A stretch of DNA of 64,000 bases, taken from assembly GCF_030268045.1 (NCBI RefSeq), contig NZ_BSDC01000001.1, positions 1,612,001-1,676,000 of the forward strand, in the 5' to 3' direction. Each line of letters starts with the position of its first letter. The first letter of the stretch is position 1. The notes under the pieces were generated by a model that worked only from the letters and a program-made list of their open reading frames with translations, did not search any database and was not told where the DNA came from. This document shows positions 17,309-26,670 of this stretch, one piece after another. Position numbers and translations under genes: made by a program. Source of the stretch: Geothrix edaphica (GTDB lineage: Bacteria; Acidobacteriota; Holophagae; Holophagales; Holophagaceae).

Positions 17309-18240
17309 GCACGCGTATCCTCTCCACCTCCCCCCTCGTCGGCCCCGCCCTGGCCGAGCTTGGCGCCCGCTTTCCGGACCTCCGCCTGGCCGCCTTCCGC
17401 TCGCCCGAATGGAACGCCGCCCTGCCCGAGGCCGAGGCCCTGGTGGTGATGCTGTCCGAACCCATCACGGAGGCGGACCTGGACGCCGCGCCGAAGCTGA
17501 AGGCCATCGGCACCTACTCTGTGGGCGTGAACCACCTGCCCGGGAAGGCCTGCCAGGCCCGCGGCATCGCCGTGGTGAACACGCCCGGCGTGCTGACGGA
17601 CGCCACGGCGGACATCGCCCTGGCCCTCCTCATGGCGGTGACGCGCCGCGTGGCGGAAGGCGAGGCCCTGGTGCGCTCCGGCCAGTGGCAGGGCTGGGCG
17701 CCCGACCAGCTGCTGGGACCGGGCCTGGCAGGCAAGTTCTGCGGCATCCTCGGCAGCGGCCCCATCGGCCAGGCCTTCGCCCGCCGCGCCCAGGCCCTGG
17801 GCATGACGCCCCTCTTCTGGGACCGCGAGGGCCGCGGCGGCGACGTGGACTACGGCGCGGGAGGCGCACCCCGCCTGCCCCTGGCGGACCTGCTCCCCCG
17901 CAGTGCCGTCCTGTCGCTCCACTGCCCGCTCACGGACCAGACCCGCGGCATGCTCGGCCGCGCCGCGCTGGAGCAGCTGCCCGAAGGCGCCGTGATCATC
18001 AACACCGCCCGCGGCGGCATCATGGACGAGAACGCCGCCATCGACCTGCTGGAGTCGGGCCGTCTCGGCGGCGTGGGACTGGATGTCTATGAAGGGGAAC
18101 CGCGAATCAATCCGCGCTGGCCGAAGGCACCCCGCGCGGTCCTGCTGCCCCACCTCGGGTCCGCGACGGTGGAGACGCGCGAGGCCATGGCGCACCTGCT
18201 TTGTGAGGGACTCGCCGCGGCGCTGGCTCCATCCCGGTGA
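17305..18240 (+). CDS. D-2-hydroxyacid dehydrogenase (glyoxylate/hydroxypyruvate reductase-like)
   Basis: 311 residues. The NAD(P) loop is GILGSGPIGQAFARRA, and the catalytic triad is seen as Arg in NTARGG, Glu in YEGEP and His in LPHLGSAT. Members reduce glyoxylate, hydroxypyruvate or related 2-oxo acids; SerA is unlikely because there is no C-terminal regulatory domain. The ATG overlaps the ruvA stop (ATGA), so the two are translated together although their functions are unrelated. The TPR gene begins 28 bp downstream. Confidence 0.88.
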   Translation: MSTRILSTSPLVGPALAELGARFPDLRLAAFRSPEWNAALPEAEALVVMLSEPITEADLDAAPKLKAIGTYSVGVNHLPGKACQARGIAVVNTPGVLTDATADIALALLMAVTRRVAEGEALVRSGQWQGWAPDQLLGPGLAGKFCGILGSGPIGQAFARRAQALGMTPLFWDREGRGGDVDYGAGGAPRLPLADLLPRSAVLSLHCPLTDQTRGMLGRAALEQLPEGAVIINTARGGIMDENAAIDLLESGRLGGVGLDVYEGEPRINPRWPKAPRAVLLPHLGSATVETREAMAHLLCEGLAAALAPSR

Positions 18241-18268
18241 TACCCTGGACTCCCTCACGAGGCACCTC

Positions 18269-19810
18269 ATGGTACGACCCTGGATCAAGCTGCTGGACCC
18301 CGACCTGACGGCCCTCAAGGCCGCCGCCGGGACTTCCTTTGAAGACCGCCTGAAGCTGGCCCGCGCGTTCAACGGACGTGCCCGCCACGCCGAGGCCCAG
18401 GAGATCCTCGACCAGCTGCTGGTCGAGGACCGCTCGCACGCGGAGGCCTGGTTCGAGCGCCTGCTCTGCTTCAGCGACAACACCGGAGAGGAGGAGGGCC
18501 TGGAGCTGCTGGGGCAGCTCGAGTCGCTCCGCGACGAACATCCGGAACTCGGCGGTCACCTGCGCAACCTGGGCTACCTGCGCCTCCTCCTCCAGGACAT
18601 GGATGGCGCGGAGCTCGCCCTCCAGCAGGCGCTCGCCGTGGATGGGCAGGACCCCAAGGCCCTGGAGCTGGCGGGCCTCGTGCAGCTCCACCGCGGCCAC
18701 CCCGCCGAGGCCAAGGCCTGGCTGCTGAAGGCCCTGAGCCTGCGACCCAAGGATCCGCGCACCCTGCGCCTGCTCGCCATCGCCATGGACCAGCTCGCCG
18801 ACTGGACCGGGGCCGAAGCCCAGCTGGTGGCGGCCCTCCAGACGGACGGCTCGTACTACTGGGGCTGGCATGCCCTGGGCGAGATGCTGCTGAAACGCGG
18901 CGAACTCGCCGAGGGCCTGCGCTGCATCCAGCGGGCCCGCAGTCTGCATGTGTGCGACCCCGCCAGCTACTTCATCCTCGCGGAGATCTTCAGCGAGCAG
19001 GGCCACCTGGAACTGGCCCAGGGGCAGCTCCACACGCTGATGCTGCTTGCCCCGCCAGCGCCGGTGCTGGCCGAGGCCCAGGCCCTCCTGGGTGAGCTGA
19101 AGCGCGACATGGGCGACCGGGAAGGCGCCGTCTCCTACTTCAGCCTCGCCACGGAAACCGATCCCGACGCGTCGAACCCCTGGGCGGCCCTGGGCGACAT
19201 GGCCCGCGAGGAATGCCGGTGGGACGACGCCCTCCGCTGCTACCGGGAGGCCCTCATGCGCGAGCCCGATGCCGCGGACCTCCAGGTCCAGCTGGGCTAC
19301 GCGCTCCTCGAGACACGGCAGGGACCCGCCGCGGAGCAGGCCTTCCTCCAGGCCCTGGAGAACGACCCCAGCGAGTACAGCGCCTACCTGGGCCTCTCCG
19401 AGGTGTACCGCTTCGCCAACCGCTGCGAGGATCAGATGGGCATGGTGGACCAGGCCATGACCCTGGCCCCCGACGATTCCGACGTGTGGAACGCCCGGGG
19501 CGTGGCACTGGAAGTGGCGGGACGCCTCCAGGAGGCCACGGAGGCCTACGAGAAGGCCCTGGCCCTGGAGCCCAGCCACCGCAAGGCGGCGAACAATCTG
19601 GGATTCGTGCTCGAGAAGCGCATGGACCAGGGCGAACCCGAGCTGCGGAGCCGCGCCCTGGAAGCCTGGAAGCAGCGGCTGCTCATCTGCCGCGATGCAG
19701 GCCAGAGCATGAAGATGGCCACCGAGCATCTCACCAAGCTCGGCGTGGGGGAGGAGACCCTCCGTGAGTGGCTGCGACCGGAGTTCCTCGCGGCCGAGAT
19801 GGAAGGCTGA
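18269..19810 (+). CDS. Tetratricopeptide repeat protein
   Basis: 513 residues with no signal peptide. At least ten degenerate 34-residue TPR units run from about residue 25 to 470, for example AEAQEILDQLL, GAELALQQALAVDGQ, DDALRCYREALMREPDAADLQ and EATEAYEKALALEPSHRKAANNLG. TPR arrays are protein-interaction scaffolds; nothing here identifies the partner. The start at 18269 is set by GAGG at 18259-18262. The open frame extends upstream into the dehydrogenase gene without a better start. It is the last gene of the ruvA run. Confidence 0.85.
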   Translation: MVRPWIKLLDPDLTALKAAAGTSFEDRLKLARAFNGRARHAEAQEILDQLLVEDRSHAEAWFERLLCFSDNTGEEEGLELLGQLESLRDEHPELGGHLRNLGYLRLLLQDMDGAELALQQALAVDGQDPKALELAGLVQLHRGHPAEAKAWLLKALSLRPKDPRTLRLLAIAMDQLADWTGAEAQLVAALQTDGSYYWGWHALGEMLLKRGELAEGLRCIQRARSLHVCDPASYFILAEIFSEQGHLELAQGQLHTLMLLAPPAPVLAEAQALLGELKRDMGDREGAVSYFSLATETDPDASNPWAALGDMAREECRWDDALRCYREALMREPDAADLQVQLGYALLETRQGPAAEQAFLQALENDPSEYSAYLGLSEVYRFANRCEDQMGMVDQAMTLAPDDSDVWNARGVALEVAGRLQEATEAYEKALALEPSHRKAANNLGFVLEKRMDQGEPELRSRALEAWKQRLLICRDAGQSMKMATEHLTKLGVGEETLREWLRPEFLAAEMEG

Positions 19811-20121
19811 ACGCTCCCGTCACCCCAGCGTTACCAGATAGTTACAAACCGCAACCCGGGGCCTGTGGAAAAGCCTGTGGATTGATCCCTTGCGGTGGGG
19901 CTAAATCCAGTCGCGAGACAGACTTCCCGAGTCTTTTAATCACCTGTGTCGTCAATCAAAATCAAATCATATCAATCTTTATATTGAAAGCGTTTGCGGG
20001 ATCTGCCGATCAGCTTCGGGACAGGGTTTTCCACAATTTACGCTTTCTTTCGCATTGACAGGACGAGTCCCCTTTCCGTGCGCGAAGCGGGGGGCGAAAA
20101 CACCTTCCACCACCCATTCCG
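19811..20121. other. Gene-free convergent intergenic region with DnaA-box-like sites
   Basis: These 311 bases lie between the ends of the TPR gene and smc. An AT-rich core (about 19935-19990) is flanked by TGTGGAAAA at 19864-19872 and TTTTCCACA at 20027-20035, which match the DnaA-box consensus TTWTNCACA, plus a weaker TGTGGATTG at 19876-19884. I see no obvious terminator hairpin and no coding potential. Confidence 0.5.
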
Positions 20122-23100
20122 TCACACCAGGGCCTCGGCCTCCCGGAGCTGGACGCTCACCAGGCGCGAACAGCCCGCCTCCTCCATGGTCACGCCGTAG
20201 AGGGTGTCCGCCGCCACCATGGTGGGCTTCTGGTGGGTGATGACGATGAACTGCGTATCGGCCTTCATCTTCTGCACCATGGCGGCGAACCGGCCCACGT
20301 TGGCCTCGTCGAGGGGCGCGTCCACCTCGTCCAGCACGCAAAAGGGGCTGGGCTTGAAGTGGAAGATGGCGAAGAGGAGGGAGATGGCCGTCAGGGCCTT
20401 CTCGCCGCCACTGAGCAGGGTGAGGGCCTTGGCGGTCTTGCCAGGCGGCTGGGCCGTGATCTCGATGCCGCACTCCAGCAGGTTCTTGGGATCCTCCAGG
20501 CTCAGCTGGGCCTGGCCGCCCCCGAAGGCCTCGCGGAAGACCTCCTGGAAGCGGTTGTTCACGAAGTCGAAGGCCTCGCGGAACCGCTCCTCGCTGGTCG
20601 CGTTGATCTCCTGGATGGTGGACTCCAGGTTGCCGATGGCGGCGGTGACGTCCGCCCGCTGCTCGTTCATGAAGGCCATGCGGGTTTCCGCCTCCTCCAG
20701 CTCCTGGATGGCCAGGGGATTCACCCCGCCCAGGTCCATGCGCCGGCCCTGAAGCTCGTTCAGGCGGGTCTGGTGGACCAGCTCCCCTTCGGACCAGGCC
20801 TCCCGCTCGGCGTCGCTGATGCCGGCCAGGAAGGCGGGGATGTCGAGCCCCAGCGCCAGCTCGACTTCCTTGGCCAGGGCCTCCTGGCTGCCCTGCACCT
20901 GGGCGCCGTGGATGAGCACCTCCTGGTGCTGGGCCCGGGCATTCTCCAGGGCCTCCTGGAACTCGCGGGCGGCCCGTTCCTGCACCCGGAGGGTCTCCTG
21001 AGCCAGCTCCAGCCTGGGCTGGGCCTCCTGGGCCTGAGCCTGGATGCCCTCGCGGTCCTTCAACAGGTTCTGGGATTCCGATTCCAGCTCGGCGAGGCGG
21101 CGGGTACAGGTCTCCATCCGGCTGGTCTGCTCGGCGGCCTCCACTTCCAGGCGTTGCCGCTCCGCCTCTAGGTCGAAGCGACCCCGCTGGGCCAGCTGGA
21201 GGTGCCGCTCGTGGCCGTCCCGTTCGGCCCAGACGGCGTCCCGGCTGCGCGCGGCCTCCATGCGCTGGTCGCGGCGCTCATCCAGCCGGTGCCGGGCCTC
21301 GCGGACCAGGGTCTCCGCCTGCTGGATGGCCTCCTCCAGGGCGGTGTCGTTGGCCTCCTCCGGATGGGCCTCCAGCTCCCGGAGCTGGCCCTGGAGCCCC
21401 TTGATCTCGGCCTCGATCTGCTCCCAGAGGGCGTCGGCCCGCTCGCTGGCGGCCCGGATCTCCGCCAGCTGGCTCTGCAGCGAGGTCCGCTGCGACTTCA
21501 GCGTGTCGGCGCGCCGGCGCAGGGCGCGCAGGTCCTCATCGATCTCCAGGGACCGCTCCCGGGCGGCCCGACTGTCATCCCCGCCCTTGCCCCGCCGGGC
21601 CTCCAGGTCCTCGATCCGGTCGAGGAGGGCCTCGCGGGTGGCCTTGGCCTCCTCCTGCTCGGCCCGCAGCTTCAGGGGCGAGGCCGCGGGCGCGGACACG
21701 CCCAGCTGCACGGGACCGAAGGGCAGGCGCACGAAGGCCGGGGACACGAAGGCCAGATCCGGGTGGGCGAGGGCCAGGGCGGGCAGGGCCTCGTCCGAAC
21801 AGTGGAAGGCCCGGTCCAGCAGGCCCCCGAGGGGGCGGTCCGGGCCGGTCCACCGGAGGTGGTCGCGCAGGGCTTCGCAGCCTGCAGGAATGGGCGGGAG
21901 TGTGGCCTGGGATTCCAGGGCCAGCAGCAGGTGGCCAGGAGCGCCGGCGGCGCGGCCCGTCAGCGCTTCGTCGGCGGCCAGGACCTGGAGCCAGCTGCCC
22001 AGCAGGCGCTCGAGGTCCGGTCGCAGGGCCTCATCCACTGTGAGCAGGTCCACCAGGGTCTGGGGGCGGACGCCCTGCTCGCGCAGCCAGGTGAGGCCCT
22101 TCTGGAGCTCGGCCTCGCCGAAGCTCTTGGCCAGCAGGTCGGAGATCTGCCGCAGGCGGCGCTCCGCGGCGTCCAGCTCGGCCTCGGCCCGGTGGTGATC
22201 CTGGGCCAGGGTCCGCTGGGCCTCCTCCAGCTGCTCGGCCCGGCGGCGCTGATCCAGCGCCGCCTCCTCGGCCTGCTCAAGCTGGGACAGCAGGCCTTCC
22301 AGGGTACGCTCCACCTGGCCGGCCTCGGCCTCGAGGCTCTCCAAGCGCGGGGCACGGACGGATTCCTCGTGATTGAGGGTGTCCAGCCGGCCCTCCAGCT
22401 GGGCGACCTGGGTCTGCAGCCCGATGCGCTGTTTCTGGCGGGCGAGGGCCTCCCTCTGGGAGTCGGCCTTCCGCTCCCGCAGGGCATGGAGATCCGCTTC
22501 CGCGTGGCGGAGGGCACCCTGGGCCAGGGCTACAGCCTCTTCGGCCTTGGCCAGCCCGGCCTCCTGCTGGGCGAGCCGCTCGCCGGCGCCCTTCAGCTGG
22601 GCTTCGAGGGTCGTGAAGGAGTCGCCGGATTCGGCCAGCCGCGCCACCAGCATCTGGATGTGCTCCTCCAGGCGGCCGCGCTGGTCCCGCGCCTCGGTCC
22701 GCCGGTCCTCCTGGAAGCTGCGCTCCTGGTCGGCCAGCTGCAGGCGCTGATCCAAGCCGAGCATGGCGCTCGCGCGCTTGGCCTGGGCCTGCTGCTGCTC
22801 GTCCACCGACAGGCGCTGGGCCTCGACCTCCGACGCCTTCTCGGATACCTGCGCGGTGAGCTCGGCCACCCGCCGTTCGACCCGGTCCAGGTCATCCAGG
22901 ATCCGCTGCTTGGCCTCCTCCAGCTCCACGGCCTTCCCGGCCAGCAGCACCCGCTGGGTGGCCTTGATCTCCGTGTCCAGTTCCCTGGCCTTGCGGGCCC
23001 GGGCGGCCTGCCGGCGGAGCGAGTCCATCTGCTTGTTCAGCTCGTAGAGGATGTCGTCCAGCCGCTGGAGGTTGGCCCGGGTCTCCTCCAGGCGCTTCTC

Positions 23101-23631
23101 CGCGTCGGCGCGGCGGAGCTTGTAGCGGGTGATGCCCGCGGCCTCCTCCAGCAGGAGGCGCCGGTCCTTGGGCTTGCTGCTGAGGATCAGGTCGATCTGC
23201 CCCTGCTGGATGAAGCTGTAGGCGCGGGTGCCCATGCCCGTGTCCAGCAGGAGGTCCTGCACATCCTTGAGGCGGGCCTCCCGGCCGTTGATGCGGTACT
23301 CGCTGCCGGTATCGCGGTAGAGCCGCCGCGAGATGGTCACCTCGCGGGTGGAACCCGGCAGGGCAGGATCGGGCATGTCGAGGACCAGCTTCACCTCGGC
23401 CAAGCCCGTGGGCCGCCGCTGCGCGGTCCCCGCGAAGATCACGTCGGCCATCTCCGCGCCGCGCAGCATGGAGGCCCGCTGCTCGCCCAGCACCCAGGCG
23501 AGGCTGTCGGAGATGTTGGATTTCCCGCAGCCGTTGGGCCCCACGACCGCCGTCATGCCGCCGGGAAAGCTGAGCTTCTGGGCATCGGCGAAGGACTTGA
23601 ATCCGTGGAGTTCGAGGGAGATCAGGCGCAC
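20122..23631 (-). CDS. smc: Chromosome segregation ATPase SMC
   Basis: 1169 residues, normal for bacterial SMC. The N-terminal head starts VRLISLELHGFKSFAD with Walker A GPNGCGKSN. Two long coiled coils (rich in E, A, L, R, Q) surround a hinge at roughly 500-660. The C-terminal head has the signature LLSGGEKALTA and Walker B VLDEVDAPLDE. The dimer, with ScpAB (not in this window), compacts and aligns the chromosome. I place the start at the GTG at 23631 because it gives the canonical N-terminus and has GGAG ten bases upstream. The frame is open to 23970 and an ATGATG at about 23679 is possible, but those residues do not resemble SMC. Confidence 0.95.
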   Translation of the reverse strand: MRLISLELHGFKSFADAQKLSFPGGMTAVVGPNGCGKSNISDSLAWVLGEQRASMLRGAEMADVIFAGTAQRRPTGLAEVKLVLDMPDPALPGSTREVTISRRLYRDTGSEYRINGREARLKDVQDLLLDTGMGTRAYSFIQQGQIDLILSSKPKDRRLLLEEAAGITRYKLRRADAEKRLEETRANLQRLDDILYELNKQMDSLRRQAARARKARELDTEIKATQRVLLAGKAVELEEAKQRILDDLDRVERRVAELTAQVSEKASEVEAQRLSVDEQQQAQAKRASAMLGLDQRLQLADQERSFQEDRRTEARDQRGRLEEHIQMLVARLAESGDSFTTLEAQLKGAGERLAQQEAGLAKAEEAVALAQGALRHAEADLHALRERKADSQREALARQKQRIGLQTQVAQLEGRLDTLNHEESVRAPRLESLEAEAGQVERTLEGLLSQLEQAEEAALDQRRRAEQLEEAQRTLAQDHHRAEAELDAAERRLRQISDLLAKSFGEAELQKGLTWLREQGVRPQTLVDLLTVDEALRPDLERLLGSWLQVLAADEALTGRAAGAPGHLLLALESQATLPPIPAGCEALRDHLRWTGPDRPLGGLLDRAFHCSDEALPALALAHPDLAFVSPAFVRLPFGPVQLGVSAPAASPLKLRAEQEEAKATREALLDRIEDLEARRGKGGDDSRAARERSLEIDEDLRALRRRADTLKSQRTSLQSQLAEIRAASERADALWEQIEAEIKGLQGQLRELEAHPEEANDTALEEAIQQAETLVREARHRLDERRDQRMEAARSRDAVWAERDGHERHLQLAQRGRFDLEAERQRLEVEAAEQTSRMETCTRRLAELESESQNLLKDREGIQAQAQEAQPRLELAQETLRVQERAAREFQEALENARAQHQEVLIHGAQVQGSQEALAKEVELALGLDIPAFLAGISDAEREAWSEGELVHQTRLNELQGRRMDLGGVNPLAIQELEEAETRMAFMNEQRADVTAAIGNLESTIQEINATSEERFREAFDFVNNRFQEVFREAFGGGQAQLSLEDPKNLLECGIEITAQPPGKTAKALTLLSGGEKALTAISLLFAIFHFKPSPFCVLDEVDAPLDEANVGRFAAMVQKMKADTQFIVITHQKPTMVAADTLYGVTMEEAGCSRLVSVQLREAEALV

Positions 23632-23706
23632 GTGATCAGCGCTCCGGGGGGGGTGGTGGGGAACATCTGCCTCCATCATTCCACACCAAGCGTGACCTCC
23701 GTCCTC

Positions 23707-23735
23707 TTGGGAATCCGGTGGAGGCCCGGTAGACT
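23707..23735 (+). promoter_or_regulatory. Predicted promoter of the pil operon
   Basis: TTGGGA (23707-23712), a 17-bp spacer and TAGACT (23730-23735). The -10 is identical to that of the tRNA-Ala promoter. Transcription would begin at about 23742, some 125 bases before the first gene. Confidence 0.55.
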
Positions 23736-23866
23736 CGATTCCTTCCCCTGTCCTGCCAGGAGTCGCCTGTGCATTCCCCCAGCCTCCCCCTGTGCGACCC
23801 GGCGATGGATGCCCGGCCGGGGGCGGCCTGCCCAGACCGGGCGGCGGCCGCCAGAGGGTGGATGCC

Positions 23867-24598
23867 ATGAGGCTGCCGTTCCTCCAGACCCCGGTGGCCT
23901 CTTTGGTGTGGCTCGAAGCCCACCGCCTCCACGCGGGAACCCACCGCCGCACGCTCGCAGGCCCCGCCACCGAGGATCAGCTGGCCCAGGCCCTGGCCGC
24001 CCTGCCCCAGGGACCCACGCGCTGGGTGCTGGATGACCTCTGGACGCCCTCCATCCTGCTGCGGGACCTCACGGAGCTTCCCAAGGGCGCCGAAGCCCAG
24101 GAGGCCTTCTTCCGCTGGCGCTTTACGCAATCCCTCGCCCTCGAGGAGCCCCACTTCGTCCAGGCCCTGGAGATCGAGCCCGGAACCTGGCTCGCCGCCG
24201 GCATCCGCGAGGAGCTCCGGGAGACCCTGCTCCAGCTGGGCCTGCGCCTGGACCGGAACCTCCATGCCCTCACCCCGCGCTGGCTGCACCTCTACAACCT
24301 GCTGGCCCCGAACCTGAACCTGCCGGGCATGCTCCTGTCTCTCAGCCCCGCCGGCCAGGGCCGCTATGCCGGCACCCTTGTGGCCTGGGGCCGGACCCTC
24401 TGCCTGCTCCGCCAGTGGTCCGAACCCCTGGATCCCCAGGGCTGGAACGAGGAGCGCATCACCCCCAGCGCCGCCTTCCTCCAGCGGGAATCCCGGACCC
24501 CGCAGAGCCTGGCGATCTGGGGCGCTCCGGCCTGGCCGGAGGCGGGCCTTCCGGTGCGCATCCTGGATGACCGCTTCGCGCTGGTGGAGACGCCCTGA
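23867..24598 (+). CDS. PilM-position protein of the pilus/secretion operon
   Basis: 243 residues, starting MRLPFLQTPVASLVWLEAHR. It occupies the pilM position ahead of pilN, pilO, pilP and pilQ. PilM is normally ~350 residues with an actin-like ATP fold; here I see no clear phosphate-binding motifs, so it may be a shortened, non-ATP-binding relative that still anchors PilN at the inner membrane, like the cytoplasmic part of GspL. The ATG at 23867 is preceded by GAGGGTGG. It overlaps pilN by one base (TGATG). The role comes from position, not from recognised domains. Confidence 0.6.
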   Translation: MRLPFLQTPVASLVWLEAHRLHAGTHRRTLAGPATEDQLAQALAALPQGPTRWVLDDLWTPSILLRDLTELPKGAEAQEAFFRWRFTQSLALEEPHFVQALEIEPGTWLAAGIREELRETLLQLGLRLDRNLHALTPRWLHLYNLLAPNLNLPGMLLSLSPAGQGRYAGTLVAWGRTLCLLRQWSEPLDPQGWNEERITPSAAFLQRESRTPQSLAIWGAPAWPEAGLPVRILDDRFALVETP

Positions 24599-25434
24599 TG
24601 GCCGTTCCTGCCCTCCACCTCAACCTGGCCCCCCGTCCCAGCCTCTGGCGCCAGCACCACCGGATCCTCGGCTGGGCCGCCCTCGGCCTGGGCGCGGTCT
24701 TCCTGCTCGGCGCCCTGGGCCTCACCTGGCGGGCCTACCATCAGGCGGGCCGGGCCGGGCGCGATGCCGTGAACCTGACGGAGGAGACCCGGCGGGCCGC
24801 CCGCTCGGAAGCGCAGATCCAGAGTTCGCTCCAGGGCATGGACGCCACTCGCGAGCAGGCCCGGTGGAAGTTGGCCGAGCGCATCCTCCAGGAGCGGAGC
24901 CTGCCCTGGTCACGCGTCACCGCGGAGCTCGAGCAGTGCATGGCGCCCGGCATGCGGCTGAAGGGGCTCCAGCGGACCCGCGGCAATGGCCAGCAGGTGA
25001 TGATGAAGCTCAAGGGCGAGGCCCAGAGCCGGGAGGCGGAGGCCGCCTTCGTGGACGCCCTCCGCACGGCCCCGGTCTTCGCCGGTGTGATCCTGGAGCG
25101 CGAAGCCGAGCGCCAGGGCGGCGGCTGGGACTTCGAGCTGAACCTGCCCGCCGCCGCCGTCCCCCCGCCGTTCGAGGTGCGGGCCGTGAAGACCGGCCCC
25201 GCACCGACGGCGTCACCGGTGGCCAGGCCCATTCCCGCCGCCCCCCGGCCGGCCCCGGCGCCTGCCCCGGCCTCCAGTTCCCCCCGCCCGCTCCCGCCAC
25301 CGGTCCCCCCGACCCCGGCCCCGACCCCCGGTGGCAGGGATGGAGCCCAGGCCCGTCCCGCCCCCGCCCCCGGTGAGGAGGAGGAAGTACGCGCACCCAG
25401 GGGCTCGCGCTATTCGAGGAGGCCCCCCCGATGA
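24598..25434 (+). CDS. pilN: PilN-like inner-membrane assembly protein with a proline-rich tail
   Basis: 278 residues. The short cytoplasmic start (LHLNLAPRP, similar to the PilN INLLP-type segment that binds PilM) is followed by one transmembrane helix at ~24-45, a coiled periplasmic region and a ferredoxin-like fold to ~195. The last ~80 residues are almost entirely Pro, Ala, Ser and Arg and are not part of usual PilN proteins (~190-200 aa). PilN pairs with PilO to form the alignment complex between motor and secretin. It overlaps neighbours on both sides (1 and 4 nt). Confidence 0.72.
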   Translation: MAVPALHLNLAPRPSLWRQHHRILGWAALGLGAVFLLGALGLTWRAYHQAGRAGRDAVNLTEETRRAARSEAQIQSSLQGMDATREQARWKLAERILQERSLPWSRVTAELEQCMAPGMRLKGLQRTRGNGQQVMMKLKGEAQSREAEAAFVDALRTAPVFAGVILEREAERQGGGWDFELNLPAAAVPPPFEVRAVKTGPAPTASPVARPIPAAPRPAPAPAPASSSPRPLPPPVPPTPAPTPGGRDGAQARPAPAPGEEEEVRAPRGSRYSRRPPR

Positions 25435-26009
25435 GCAGCCCCCTCCGCGCAAGCCGTCTCCGCCTGGCGCTGGGCGCCCTGGGCCTGATCCTGGGCCTCG
25501 GCGTGGCCTTCTTCCTGCTCCCGGATGCCTCCCAGCAGCTGGCCCAGAAGCTGAAGGCCAAGCAGGAGGCCGAGCGCAACCGGAACCAGCAGGTGCAGCA
25601 GCTCCAGGAGCTCCAGCAGCTGGCCGACCGCATCCGGCGGGGCCGGGACACGCTCGAGAACCTGGAGGCCCGCCTGCCGCGCGGCTCCGCCGGAGAGCTG
25701 CAGTGGAGCCTCAGCAAGACTCTGCATGAGCTCGCCAAGAAGCACGGACTCCGCCTCCTGACGGTGAAGTACGGCCTGCCCAGCCGGGAAGGCACCCGCG
25801 GTTCTGACCTGGAGGCCGTGGATGTGGAATTCGTGGCCGTCGGCGTCTACGCCAGCCACAAGGCCTTCATGCTCGAGCTCGAGGGCTCCGGCCTGCCCTT
25901 CGCCGTGCGGGACGGCCGCCTGGAGGAGAGTCCGGAAGGCGCCCGGCTCGACATCGTGCTCCGGGCCTTCCGCAAGGCCGGTGGCCCGGAACGCGAGGAG
26001 GAGGCATGA
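25431..26009 (+). CDS. pilO: PilO-like inner-membrane assembly protein
   Basis: 192 residues. One N-terminal membrane helix (~12-28, LALGALGLILGLGVAFFLL) is followed by a Gln/Lys-rich coiled coil at ~35-85 and a ferredoxin-like domain (FVAVGVYASHKAFMLELEG), the standard PilO/GspM layout. It partners with PilN. The start overlaps pilN by ATGA and the end overlaps pilP by 4 nt, so the block is translationally coupled. Confidence 0.75.
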   Translation: MSSPLRASRLRLALGALGLILGLGVAFFLLPDASQQLAQKLKAKQEAERNRNQQVQQLQELQQLADRIRRGRDTLENLEARLPRGSAGELQWSLSKTLHELAKKHGLRLLTVKYGLPSREGTRGSDLEAVDVEFVAVGVYASHKAFMLELEGSGLPFAVRDGRLEESPEGARLDIVLRAFRKAGGPEREEEA

Positions 26010-26653
26010 GCACCCCGACCCGCGCCTTCGACTTCCAGGCGATGCTCCAGGAACTCCGCGGCAACCGCCGGACCCAGGCGGCCCTCCTGGCCTTCGCCCT
26101 GGTCCTGGCCTATGCGCTCTATACCTTCCTCGCGCCGGAGACTCCGCGCACGAAGCGCGCCTCTGCGGCGGGAAGCGGCACCAGCCTGGATCCACGCCAG
26201 CTGGTGGGCCTGCGTAAACTCCCGGATCTGGCCGCCCTGGACCGCGCCGGAGAGCTGCCGCCAGGCGCCAAGGTGAAGCGCGATCTCTTCCTCTTCGAGG
26301 CGCCGCCACCCCCTCCCAAGCCCGTCAAGCCGCCCCCGCCGCCGCCGCCCCCGACGGCGGAGGAGCTGGAGCGCCAGCGCCTGGCCCAGGAGAAGGCCGC
26401 GGAATTCGCGGGAAGGCCCCAGGATCTGCGCTACCTGGGCTTCTTCAAGGGGAACCCCGCGGGCCTGGTCGGCGCCTTCATGAAGGGCGAGGAGCCCGTG
26501 ACCCTGGTCCAGGGGACCCTCCTCCGGGAGCGCTGGAAGCTCGTGTCCATCCTCGAGACCCGCGCCGAATTCCAGAACACCAAGTACCCAGACCTGCGGA
26601 TGGTCCTGGAGGTCCGCGAGGCCTCCGGCGGCGCGCCCGTCAATCAATTCTGA
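26006..26653 (+). CDS. pilP: PilP-like protein linking inner membrane to secretin
   Basis: 215 residues. One N-terminal membrane helix (~29-46, AALLAFALVLAYALYTFL) precedes a proline-rich linker with nine consecutive prolines near residue 111-120. A small beta domain follows (YLGFFKGNPAGLVGAFMKGEEPVTLVQGTLLRE), which resembles the PilP/GspC homology region that contacts the secretin N domains. Typical PilP is a lipoprotein; this one has no lipobox and is membrane-anchored like GspC. Overlaps pilO by ATGA. Confidence 0.7.
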   Translation: MSTPTRAFDFQAMLQELRGNRRTQAALLAFALVLAYALYTFLAPETPRTKRASAAGSGTSLDPRQLVGLRKLPDLAALDRAGELPPGAKVKRDLFLFEAPPPPPKPVKPPPPPPPPTAEELERQRLAQEKAAEFAGRPQDLRYLGFFKGNPAGLVGAFMKGEEPVTLVQGTLLRERWKLVSILETRAEFQNTKYPDLRMVLEVREASGGAPVNQF

Positions 26654-26670
26654 TCCGAAGGATGCCTCCG

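Noticed and set aside
21202-24036. A 944-codon plus-strand frame opposite smc
   Set aside because: Low-complexity Leu/Gly/Gln-rich translation mirroring coiled-coil codons of SMC; it also crosses the real pil operon promoter.
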